Below, piece by piece: positions 54,313 to 64,000 of a stretch of 64,000 nt of DNA. Source of the DNA: Azolla caroliniana (lineage: Eukaryota; Polypodiophyta); assembly GCA_043228905.1 (NCBI GenBank), contig JBHGNT010000018.1, positions 15,128,001 through 15,192,000 on the forward strand, written 5' to 3'. Within the stretch, counting starts at the first letter, position 1. Every line of letters starts with the position of its first letter. The notes below the pieces were generated by a model. The model saw nothing but the letters and a program-made list of their open reading frames with translations, made no database searches and had not been told where the DNA came from. A program made the translations under genes and the position numbers.

Positions 54313-54773
54313 CGTCCAGCAAGGATCACAATCCAGATAGGGGTCCAGTGGGACCAGTCGCTAATTAGCAAAACCATTTATTATCTAAAAAAAAAAAGCA
54401 AAGAAAGAAATCGAATCAAAGCAAATCAATGTAAATCATGCAAGGGCGAGGAGTGGACGGACACATGCAAAAAGACGGAGTGAACAGGCACTTTGAAAAG
54501 GTACGCAGTGGGCTATTAATAGGGTATTAAACCGCCGCCACATGGCACGTCATTCTATTTTAGTACACGACATGCACATGCACCGGTAATGAAAAAAACA
54601 AAATAGGCGCCAACATGCAACAAGAAGACCCCCGCCACATAGAAACCCTCACATTTCGCGAACAGAAGAGCACAAACGCAAACAGGCGATTAAAGATCAG
54701 CAGACGCAAACCCACGCACATAGAGACTCTTCACACACAACCCTCACCAACGCTCATCGACCTCGACGAAGCC
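54313..54773 (+). other. Gypsy-2 spacer between pol and ORF3
   Basis: No gene seen. It has an A-rich stretch at about 54386-54400 and then, nearer ORF3, CA-rich leader sequence. Position matches 40611-41152 of Gypsy-1. Confidence 0.5.
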
Positions 54774-57603
54774 ATGGACTACCAAGCACTCTCTGAAGCA
54801 GCCAAGAAGTGGCTAAGGCAACACGGCTTAGAGGGGTCTCCTCACCATCATGGAGGCGCCACCGCACCAGGAGGCGGAGAAGATAGTCAAAGAAATCGAC
54901 ACAGAGCTGATTACTGAGGAGGCCATCCATGCGTTGATTGGCCTTCCAGAAGGGGGAATCTTCACTATCGATAACCCTACCCCGAAACAGCTCCAAAAAT
55001 ACTTTGGGGAATACTCTCTAGCAAGCAAGGCCTACCGGACACAGGGCGGCGAAGATCCTCTCTTTCGAGAGATTGCCCGGGTGCTCCATGAATTCGGACA
55101 TGTATACCCTCGACCCCCTTGCATGCCCCAGAACCGGGCCGGCTTAATCATAGCCACATATGAAGGTGTGAAGTTGGACTGGGCGGTACTAATTGCGAAT
55201 GGCCCCTGTGCGGCCATCGACTCTGTCAGAGGCAAAGAGGGTCGAAAGATATGGACGGCGGTGGCGCAATGGCTCACTCTATTGGCGCCACCTATCGAGC
55301 CCGTCAAGAGCATGAAGCGGGGAAGAACAACCGAAGGCACCCCGAAAACTGCCTCTAAACGACAGCAGCTGTTGGCGTCTAAGGCAACCAAAGGGAAGGC
55401 GGCCGACACGGACCAGGCGGCAAAGGAGCGCGCCAACAAGAAGCGGCAGGCGGAAACGCAGGAAGAGCCACCGGTGCGGCCAATCAAGATCAGGCTTAGC
55501 CTACCAGTTCAACAAGCGTCAGACCCCTTGGCAGCGAAAATCAACATCGGAACTCAGGAGGGGGAAATGGAGGAGGAACCGTTAGAGCACCTCCAGCGGC
55601 GCCAGAAGGCAAGCACCTCCGAACATGCACGGGAGCATTCGGACCCAAAGAAGGATGGAACGCATGTACCCCGCCCTGAGCAGCCCGCACCAAGGATGGA
55701 ACCGGAACCGGTTCGGACAGAACCGGCCATAGAGCCCCCTTCACAACAACCTCTACCGGCGGGTCAGGATATGGCAAGACCAGATATGCCAGCGCCGGAA
55801 GTACAGTTGTCGACCCCACCAGCAGGCCAAGAGCATTCAGAGGTGGAGCGGCCAATGGAGCCACAACTTGAACGGCAAAGTGGTCACCAACAAGAGCCAG
55901 AGTTGCAGCTCGACGCAACTGGACAAAACCGACCAGTGGCCAGCGACACCAACAGCCAACCCTCTGGGCAGATGCAACAACAGGGCACCGGCAGCCAATG
56001 GCTCCGGTGGATTGGAGAACAAATTGCCGGAGTGGTACACTACATAGAGGCGGAAGAGAAAGCGTTGATGGACCGGTTTCTCGTCACAACCGGAGAACTA
56101 GAGACGGCCCGGTCAAGGATCCAGAGCCTAGAACAAGACTTGGACCTGGCCACAGAAGAATTGGCCAAAATGGCCTTAACCAGACCATAGCTCCAAGCAC
56201 CGGTGACCCCGGTCGATGTACAGAATAAAGAAGCACCAGCACCTATACATAGCAATAAGACCCCAGAGACGGAAACAATCCTAGAGATAGTGGCGGCGCA
56301 AGCAAAAGAGCTTGCTGAATTAAGAGATGAACTGGCCGCACAGGAAGCATTACGGACCTAAGAGCGGGACTTGAAGAAAGCAGCAGAAGAAGAGCAACGA
56401 AAGACTACTGAGAACCTCCGCCGAGCAGAAGAGAATCTACGGAAAGGACATCAGGCCTACGACCGGCTGAAGGAGGAGAAAGAGAAGGCACTGCAAGAAA
56501 AGGAGAAGCTGCGACGGATGGCGGAAACAGAGATCGAAAGGCTGAAAGAAGAACTCCGTCAGCAAAAGGACCGAGAAGACCGTGCTCGCCGGCAACTCAA
56601 CCAAAAGCTGAAGCAGAAAACCGATGATTTTGAGCACCTGCACCGGGACTACAAGCACCTGGATACGGAGCATAAGAAACAGCAAGAGAAGATGGCAGAG
56701 CTCCGGCAGGAGGTACATCGGGTTGAGACGATGCTAGCGGAGGAATGTGCTGAAAGAACCACACTACTGGAGGAAGTCGCGCAAGAACGGATGGAGCTGC
56801 ATAAGCAACATTATGAAGAGAAGGAAAGAGCGACGATGATCTTGCAAAGGCTACAGAACACTTATCAAACCCAACTGTCACATTACCAGGAGCAAGAGGT
56901 GGATACGGTGGCACTCATCAAGCAGTTGAAGGACGAACCAAAGATGGGATTGGAGCGGATCCAGTTCATTGTCCAGGCATGGAGGAACAAGACCAAATGC
57001 TTGATTGACAAAAGCTCCGCGCAATGGTGGGACAAATGGGCAAAGCACACAGCCGAGCTCCAGTTGCTACGGGCAGACGCGGAAAATCGGCAGAGGGAAG
57101 GCGACGACTACTACATGCTAACGAAGGAGGACTTCATTGCCATCAGAGAGGAATTAGCTGAAGATTTTATAACTCTAGCGGAGGAGCAGGCAGCAGTGGT
57201 CTGGCAATTGGTAGCCCAGCTAGATGATGATCGACTAGATGCTCAAATCCAATTTGAGAGCTATGAGCAGACCAAGCTACGGAGAGAAGAAGCAAAGCAG
57301 GCGGCAACTGTCAACCTCAGCGATGAGGAGCCATCACCGGAGCAAGGACCGGACGGAGACAAGGCCGGGACGAGTCAACCGGAGTCAAATCCGGCGGAGC
57401 AGCTAACGGAGGAATCACCACCACAACCGCCGGTACCGGAAGCCGAACAGACGCCCGCTCAGGAGCAACAGTCGGAGGAGCCGCAGCCACCGCAACACCA
57501 ACAGCCGCAACAGCCACAACAACAACAACAACAACAACCGGATTCCGAACAACCATTAGATACCCTAGAGCAGAGTATTTTGGACATCTTGGACGAAGGC
57601 TAA
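54774..57603 (+). pseudogene. Gypsy-2 ORF3, extra ORF after pol (about 930 codons, near-complete)
   Basis: ATG 54774 (GCCATGG context) gives MDYQALSEAAKKWLRQHGL; a frameshift near 54840 joins the main frame 54850-57603. Layout in that frame: conserved N-terminal domain (about residues 10-150) with LQKYFGEYSLASKAYRTQGG, EIARVLHEFGHVY..PPCMPQNRAGLIIATYEGVKLDWAVLIANGPCAAIDS; Lys/Arg-rich stretch; Pro/Glu/Gln linker; a coiled coil (about 56380-56930, heptads of Glu, Lys, Leu); conserved C-terminal domain (WWDKWAKHTAELQLLRADAENRQREGDDYYM....FIAIREELAEDFITLAEE); Pro/Gln tract; final ILDILDEG. Stops: TAG 56188 and TAA 56359. No transmembrane segment seen, which argues against an envelope protein. 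Confidence 0.82.
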
Positions 57604-57656
57604 GGGCCGGATAGTGGGATTCGACGTACAAGGTACTGTCCCACGGGCGTGCCATG

Positions 57657-58104
57657 TGTTACCCAGCCGGCAAAGGAGCAGAGACTAGAATGTGAAAGGG
57701 ATGGTTATTCGGAATATATTTAATTAAGTAGATTAGATTATAATTATGTAGTGAACGGACGGACCGGAATCGGTATGCCGATCCGGATCCGGACCGATTC
57801 CGAACAGGTGCCGGTTGGCACTGTTTTGTACGCAGCACCGGTGACCTATATAAAGGCCCGGTTACAATGTATAACTTTAACGGAGAATTAATATAAGCTT
57901 CTTGTTTTGTCTTCACGTATTGATTACTATTCTGAATTAATTGTTATATCTTACGCTTGTATTAAGTGTATGCCTTATTGCTAAGTAGCTAATTAAGTCG
58001 AAGTAATCGTTGTGTCTTAAGTTATCTCGCCGTAACACCCCTTTGGTGAAGTGTCTTCCAGAGACACCCTGTGTTAGGCTATTGTCCGGCCCTAAGGATT
58101 AACA
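57657..58104 (+). repeat. Gypsy-2 3' LTR
   Basis: 448 bp, TATATAAA at 57847-57854. Preceded by CCCACGGGCGTGCCATG rather than a polypurine tract. Confidence 0.95.
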
Positions 58105-59635
58105 CCAGGGTAGCCACAGTCGATGCAAGCACAATGATGGATTCGGTACAGAAGAGCGAGACATCGTCGCTGGTAGATAAAAGCCTGCACCCCCAAACCA
58201 GCCACGCCTCCACGCAAATAGTGCCGTCAATTTTCGTCACCACCAACGAAACATCTCTAACGACAGACAGGACACCGAGCCTCCAGACCAGGCACGCTTC
58301 CACGCAAACGCCACGACCGCCTGTCATCATGAAGAGATCTACACAAACGGACAGGGAACCCAATCCCCGGAGCCAGCAAGCTGCAACCCAGACAGGGCCT
58401 CCCCTCCGTGACTACCAAGACGAGCTCAAGTCCCAGATCACTCAAGCCGAGCTAGTAGAACAAAACCACAACAACACTATTGGCCAACTACGGGAACAAG
58501 CCGCGGGCCGCGAAGCTGACCTCTAGCGACGGCTTGCCGAAAGCTCGGCCGCGCTCAAAGCACAAGAAAGAGAGGTGATGAACCTTCAGGTCGCTATCAC
58601 CGAGGCCAAAGAATGATTCATCAAGGAAGAAGAGAGGAATAGCCAATGGGAACGCGAGCTATTCGCAGACAACCAGGAATTACGGCATCAACAAAAGGAA
58701 TTACAAGAACTGGCAAATGAACACGTGCAAAAGTGGAGGATCTCTGAAGACCAAAGGGTGCAAATTTCCGATGCTTATCACCAGTTGCAAACAGAGGACT
58801 AGAGGACATTGCCGCTAGGGAACGACAACGGGACGCTTGGAGACAGGAAATGGACGAAACTATAGCACAGCTCACCAAACATTACAAGCAAACAATCGCG
58901 CTCGTAACTGCAAAAGCAAAGGATAACCAAGCTACTCTGGAGCTCCTCGTCCGCAAATGCCAAGGCCGCAAGGGAGGAAGTGGAAGCTCACCGAGCTCGC
59001 ATCGGCATGGACAATACTAGAATAAAGATCCTGATCAACAAATATCGCCAACAACTCACCAAGAAGATCGAGGAAACGCTCGACCGCGTATGGCAGGAAT
59101 GGTCAGCCCAAGCCACTGAACTACACATATTTTGTGCGGATGTCGAGAATCGAAGGAAGGAGGGTCGAGGGTTCTACAAGATGGATGACACCAGCATCCA
59201 GACCCTCCGTGAAGACTTGACCGAGGAATATCATACCTTAGCAGAATCCCACACCGTAGCAATCGAGCAACTTCTAGAGGAATTCAACGACGATCAAATG
59301 ATGTTCCGTTTAGAAGCCGAAGCTTACGAGGAGGAACGCCTAGCTACCATGACTAACAGAGCTCCCACGACCAATGACAACAAACCAGAGCCAAGAACAA
59401 CCACCACCACGGAAGCCAGATAGGAGGGACCCGCCCCTACAGACACCCACATCACAACCGAGCAACAAACTACGACCACAACCCTGCCTGAATCAGAACC
59501 AACAGAGGGCGGCGCACTCGAAGACACAGCCATCCCGGACTCGGCAGCAAAACCCCCATCACCAACCCCACCTTCCGAGCAGCCTGACCAACCCCACGCC
59601 CCCGAGGATATCCTCGGCATATTAGAAGAGGATTA
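58105..59635 (+). pseudogene. Gypsy-1 ORF3, C-terminal part
   Basis: Continues after Gypsy-2. A Thr/Ser/Gln-rich section repeats HASTQT-like units (58190-58400), then YQDELKSQITQAELVEQNHNNTIGQLREQ and a long coiled coil to about 58950 with several stops. 58980-59423 gives the conserved C-terminal domain: VWQEWSAQATELHIFCADVENRRKEGRGFYKMDDTSIQTLREDLTEEYHTLAES. A Pro/Thr tract and DILGILEED (stop 59633-59635) end it. Domain order and the final acidic Ile/Leu motif match Gypsy-2 ORF3. Confidence 0.78.
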
Positions 59636-59762
59636 AAAAGAACCCTTAAACCCCCTGGTATAAAGGGCAATTTTGTAAAATTTTGGCAAACTCCATTGTT
59701 GTCCCTCCACTTTGTGAATCATGGGTCCGATGGACAAAGTCCTGTCCCACGGGCGTACCATG

Positions 59763-60264
59763 TGTTGTCCACAGGCCAAAAATGTAATTACAAAATATGT
59801 AAACTCGCCAGTAGGTAGAAAAGTAGGTGAGGAAATAGGTAGAACAAAATTAGTCGAGTTTTGAGCCCCTCACAATTAGCCGACGGCTCGGCTCTGTGTA
59901 AAGAAGAAAACTATATAAGCTGAGACCTGCATACCTCGAGAGGAGGAGATACTTAGATTATTTAGCCGGATTAATATCCTAGCACTGAGCTCTACACAAA
60001 ACGGTTTCCGGCCGAGAGCCGTGTACTGTATTCACTGTGAGCTTTCTCATTTAATATAAATCTCGCTCTTACTGTTCCTTCATCTGTGTATTCTTCCCGT
60101 ACTCGTAAACCGAGCTACGTCTATGTCTACCGGGTTGTAACCAGTGTACGCTCCCCATTCCCCTAACGTCTTCTCGGTGTAGAAGAAGCCTCCACGTAAC
60201 ACGACCCCTTGATACCTATAGCCTGTGGGCTCATCAAAGGTGTTTCCTCTAGAAACGGTTAACA
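59763..60264 (+). repeat. Gypsy-1 3' LTR
   Basis: 502 bp, TATATAA at 59912-59918. Preceded by CCCACGGGCGTACCATG, nearly the same junction as in Gypsy-2. Confidence 0.92.
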
Positions 60265-61700
60265 TGTACCGCCTCATTGGTTGTTCCCGCCACCGGCACC
60301 ATCTTTAGTACAAATAACGTGATATAATATAGATGACCATTGATATTTTTGTCAGGATAACTGATGTTGGGATGTTTGTGGAAATCAAGGACATGGCAAG
60401 CCAAAATTTGGTGCCGATTAGCGACATGGCTTGATGGTTGTTGTGGACGTAAGAAGCAAATTATTTCTGAGCGATAAGGATGAGTGTAGATGGTGTGGGG
60501 GTTGAAGCAGATTATTATGAGCAGGAATTTGGTGGTAATCGGCGAGAGGGTTGATGTGGAATTAAGAAGCAAAATTCTTTTGAGGGATAAGGAGGAATGA
60601 AGATGGTGTGGGGTTTGAAGCATATTATCATGAGTTGGTGAGGAAAATTTTTGCACTAATTTGTTTGTTGTCTATATGTCAGGCTCCTTGATGGAATTCG
60701 GTGTCATGGGACGGAGTGAAGAAGATTTTAGGTTTCATCTTAGGGAGCGCAACATACAAGATCGTATTGTCGTTGTTGTCATGTAAGATTTTAGGTGTCA
60801 TAGGGAGTGCAACAAATAGGATCGTCTTGTCGTTGTTGTCATGTAGTTATTGTCTTTATAGAGTTGATTCATGACGAGACGATGAGTGACGATGGTGTGG
60901 GGGTTGAAGCAAATATATGAGGGGATGAGGAAACATTTTATAATCGTTTTGCTATTATTTATACATGAATTTGGTGGTAATCGGCGAGATGGTTGATGTG
61001 GACTTAAAAAGCAAATATTTTTTGAGGGATAAGGATGAGCGAAGACGGTGTGGGGGGTGAAGCATAATATTATGAGTAGGTACAAAAATTTGTTGAAAAT
61101 GGACAGATGGTGGATGTTGAAAATGAAGCAGATTTTCTATTGATGAGTGAAAATGGTGTTTGAGGGTGAACCAGATTTTTTATGAGTGTCTGAGGAGAGT
61201 GATTCATATTATTTTTTGATGGTGTAGGGGCTGAAGCATACTTTCATGAGGGGAGAAGGAGAGCACATTGGATGTTGGTCATCGTGTCTTCCAATCTCAA
61301 GGACCTTGGTAGTAAAAGATGACACTGTTGATGGAAAATGAAGCACATTATCTATTTATGACAAGGATGAGTGACGATGGTGTCGGGGGAAGAAGCATAA
61401 TTTCATGAGGGGATCCAGAGAGTAGTGTCATTATGTTTTTTGCATGTACAGGGCTTTGGTGATTTACGACGAGAGGTGGTTGATGTGGACTTTGGTGGTA
61501 ATCGCCTAGATTTTGGATGGGGAAAACAAAACAGATTCTTTGTTTGATAACGATGAGTCATGAGGTTGGCAGGGGCTAAAGCATACTTCACGATGGGAGA
61601 GTGGATTCATTTTCTTTTTTGTTTTATGAGTGTTGATGTTGTGGACTTGGAAGCATTTTCTTGAGGGTCGACGAGAGTACATGCTTTGAAGCTTGCAGAT
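60265..61700. repeat. Degenerate tandem repeat region, ~115-130-bp units
   Basis: No gene. About eight diverged copies of a unit resembling GATGTGGACTTAAGAAGC ... GGATAAGGATGAG ... ATGGTGTGGGGGTTGAAGCA ... TATCATGAG start near 60440, 60550, 60860, 60985, 61100, 61215, 61325 and 61480. The first ~55 bp (60265-60320) may be LINE continuation, since about 18 codons stay open in the LINE frame. Confidence 0.65.
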
Positions 61701-61824
61701 TTTTAATGATATTATCACCCTTTACAATTGTCTCTTTGAAGCATTTAACACACAACAATTCATGTCAAATGTGTTGTTGTCATTGGAAGACGTTGCTCAA
61801 CTCCAGACATTGGAATTCATTGTT

Positions 61825-62232
61825 AAAGTGATCACATTACAGGATTTATAAAGCTGGTTGTTTTTGTAGGCATTTCTGTTGTGAAAGGTTGAGGGCTAAT
61901 GTGGAAAAATGAAGTTCGAAAAAGCTGGATACTCAAAGATGTTGTTTATATGTTGAGTATGGTCTTCAGTACATGCGTAACCAAATGCAAACATGAAGTT
62001 TTCAAACTACTAGCCAGGGTGGAAGTCGTTGATAAAGTGATCACATTACAGGATTTATAAAGCTAGTTGTTTTTGTAGGCATTTCTGTTGTGAAAGGTTG
62101 AGGGCTAATGTGGAAAAATGAAGTTCGAAAAAGTTGGATACTCTGAGATGTTGTTTATATGTTGAGTATGGTCTTCAGTACATGCGAAACCAAATGCGAA
62201 CATGAAGTTTTCAAACTACCAGCCAGGGTGGA
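61825..62232. repeat. 209-bp tandem duplication
   Basis: 61825-62033 is repeated at 62034-62232 (AAAGTGATCACATTACAGG ... AGCCAGGGTGGA) with a handful of changes. No open frame crosses it. Confidence 0.92.
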
Positions 62233-62234
62233 CA

Positions 62235-62515
62235 ATCAAGAGCTTTAGCATATGCGGAATCAACTTCAGCTAACTTTGTCTGCAACATGAAGTTTTTAGA
62301 GACCATGGCAAGGGTCAAAGGAAGATGTGTTTTAGACGCTTCTAACTACAAATGTGGCCATTTGGAATGAAATCATGATAGAATGGACGTTTCGATGAAG
62401 CATTGACTGGTTTTTACATGCTGAAGATTGTTTTCACCTTTATATGTGGTCTTCTAGCTTGTCGTAGCAAAGGCGTTATTGGCAAGGCTGAGAGTTGTAT
62501 TCATGGATTATAATT
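62235..62515 (+). pseudogene. PPR-like gene remnant
   Basis: Two short in-frame stretches resemble plant PLS-type pentatricopeptide repeats, which bind organelle RNA. 62334-62387 reads DVF(stop)TLLTTNVAIWNEIMIE, like VF..L..RNV.SWNAMI. After a one-base shift GRFDEALTGFYMLK and VFTFICGLLACRSKGVIGKAES follow, like EAL..F..M and FTFVC.LKACGS.GA..KG. Upstream ANFVCNMKFLETMARVKGR may be another unit. Stops and shifts are frequent. The 209-bp duplication upstream could come from the same gene. Identification rests on pattern recall. Confidence 0.45.
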
Positions 62516-64000
62516 ATCCTTATCTTGCCAAATGCCAAAGCTTATATTTGGTCTTGTCTTTGATAATATATACTTGTGGAGATGAAACAATATTATATAC
62601 TATTTGTATACTGCCTTTGGCCTTTTATTAATACCAATGGAGCATATGTTTGATGGAAAAAATATGTAACTGAACTTCCTAGAGTTTACTCTTGTGATGA
62701 TAAGGTCAATGGTTTGAATTTCCTTTTGATCATGAAAGGAACATGTGGACTTTAGTAGGTCAAATAAAGGTGATGGGATAATTAACATTTTGCTCACATT
62801 AGGCACATTAGGATTTACTATTTTTATTTGCATGAGGGGCTCCAAGGACAAAAAAGCTCGTTGTTAAGGTGGAAGCTTTGTGGGGATTTCGATTGGGCTT
62901 AGGGTTGCGAATAAAGAGAGCGTGTGAGACCAACAATGACAAGAGGCAACAAAGTCGTCGTCTATGGGGATGTTGCACCAAAGTTAAGGAACCCCCCTCT
63001 GAAGCTCTCCTTGCAAATCATATTCTCTTTTATCTTATTTACTTGCAATATAAGCCACGAGTGCCATGTAACAAAGTTGAGTTCATCTGGTTTGTATCTT
63101 ATTCTAATTGTAAGTTCGTAACTTTTATGTAATATGCCTTTTTAATATCCAATAAATTAATTTTTGTAAAACTATTCTCTAATGTAATCGTGATTGAACA
63201 AGGATCATGCAATGATTTTTCAGCTCAAAATTTTCAGAATGATGCATGAAGATACATGAATTTTGGTAAAAATCGACGAGAATGAATTCTGGGACACTAC
63301 ATCAAAAGGCTTGTTGTACCAACACTAAGAATATTCTATGAGGATTGCATCAAAATTTTCAGAATATGATTCTGACCATCAAGAAAAAAGTTATGAGCAT
63401 ACAAGAAATTTTGGATGGCGAGAGTCGAGTCCGCCACACTATGTAGTCGACGTCCCATCCACAGAATGATGCCAAACAAAACAAGGGCCAAAATCATAAT
63501 ATTAAAAACTCCTAAATATTCCTCCAATGGGAAGGGGTTGGATTCAAAAATCTTGAAAATTAAAAAATTAAAAATAATACTAGCAATAAGAAAATTAATA
63601 TTAAAATAAGTAAATAAATAAAAAGTTTTTCCTCAAATTGAGGAAAGTTGTGGGTTTTAGGTTTTGGGATTGGTGGATCTCGGAATATGCAATTTGGCAC
63701 AACGTGGTTGAATATTCAATCCTACCAAGTGCGACTCATTTGTTTAACTCATCAACTGTTAAACATAAATTTCTATTGGTACTCTTATATTTACTTTTTA
63801 GATATCTTATTTTAATCATATTGTGTGCATGAGGGTGTGGATTTTTATTCCTGTTATCACATAAATCAACGATTGCCATTTGAACTATATGTTCCTATTA
63901 ATCATAATTGATTCAATGTGTCTAATTTGAGGTATGTGAAAGTAAGATATTTGGGTTAGATGAGGTGTCAAAGGAGACATGACGCATCGGAACCTTGTTG
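62516..64000. other. AT-rich flank without recognised genes
   Basis: All open frames are under 90 codons, with no recognisable domain and no RNA gene. There are AT-rich runs near 63535-63625. I see no LTR, terminal repeat or coding signal. Confidence 0.6.

Larger units (their letters stand above)
42767..58104 (+). mobile_element. Gypsy-2, OTA-like LTR retrotransposon with ORF3, inside Gypsy-1 ORF3
   Basis: Two 448-bp LTRs (42767-43214 and 57657-58104), TGTTACCC...ATTAACA, flanked by the exact duplication CCAGG (42762-42766 and 58105-58109). About 20 differences between the LTRs by eye make it clearly younger than Gypsy-1. Order: gag with three zinc knuckles, DGG protease, RT, RNase H, integrase, ORF3. 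TRG-C interrupts gag. After removing TRG-C about 10.0 kb remains. Stops in gag-pol and ORF3 are few, and most are TAG. Confidence 0.95.
15500..60264 (+). mobile_element. Gypsy-1, OTA-like LTR retrotransposon with a third ORF, split by three insertions
   Basis: LTRs at 15500-15998 and 59763-60264 enclose gag, protease, RT, integrase and ORF3 pieces that join in order once Copia-2, Gypsy-D and Gypsy-2 are subtracted, leaving about 9.2 kb. The LTRs show roughly 35-40 differences by eye, more than any other pair here, which fits its role as the oldest LTR element. The flanks TGTCT (15495-15499) and TGTAC (60265-60269) match at only three of five bases, so common insertion is supported mainly by internal collinearity. 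Protease DGG-type motif and integrase resemble the Tat/Athila clade. Confidence 0.85.

Noticed and set aside
54774-57603. Envelope gene of an endogenous retrovirus-like element
   Set aside because: Position fits, but no signal peptide, hydrophobic fusion or membrane segment, or cysteine pattern is seen; the protein is charged and coiled-coil.
60249-60656. 135-codon minus-strand ORF
   Set aside because: Crosses the Gypsy-1 LTR end into the tandem repeat region; no domain and low-complexity composition.

Overview
The window is a land-plant nuclear repeat block. I found no intact host gene. Evidence for a plant: Copia elements primed by TGGTATCA-type (initiator Met tRNA) sites, an OTA-type (Tat/Athila-like) Gypsy family, a plant-type LINE with a zf-RVT tail, and a decayed PPR-like reading frame at the right edge. 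A Tcn1/sushi-like chromovirus and a Gypsy lineage with fungal-looking RT and integrase suggest a large-genome non-flowering plant (fern, lycophyte or bryophyte). That taxonomic step is inference.

Layout. A LINE remnant fills 1-2324. Copia-1 (2325-15490, target duplication ACTAT) sits in it and carries Gypsy-A (5110-12860, minus strand, duplication ACGC) inside its pol. Gypsy-1 (15500-60264) begins four bases after Copia-1's duplication and is the main host of the window. Its own ~9.2 kb is split by three insertions: Copia-2 (16890-29570) in gag, Gypsy-D (31041-38576, minus) between protease and RT, and Gypsy-2 (42767-58104, duplication CCAGG) in a third ORF. Copia-2 holds Copia-3a (18509-19667, minus, CTTTG) and the chromovirus Gypsy-5 (21737-27894, TGTAC); Gypsy-5 holds Copia-3b (25601-27112, TGATC). 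Gypsy-2 holds TRG-C (45011-50329, CCGT), a gag-only element. From 60265 to 64000 there is AT-rich flank with degenerate tandem repeats, a 209-bp duplication and PPR-like remnants.

How the parts relate. All pol genes carry stops, frameshifts or deletions, so nothing here looks autonomous today. Gypsy-1 and Gypsy-2 are two members of one lineage and share an extra ORF after pol (ORF3). It encodes about 900-1000 residues: a conserved N-terminal domain, a Pro/Gln-rich linker, a long coiled coil, a conserved C-terminal domain and an acidic Ile/Leu tail. This is the strongest candidate for an undescribed component. TRG-C shares terminal bases, primer-binding site, polypurine tract and a gag homologue with the minus-strand Gypsy-A family, so it was probably moved in trans by that family.

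All boundaries and counts were read by eye. LTR ends are supported by TG...CA termini and target duplications. Domain edges inside decayed genes are approximate.
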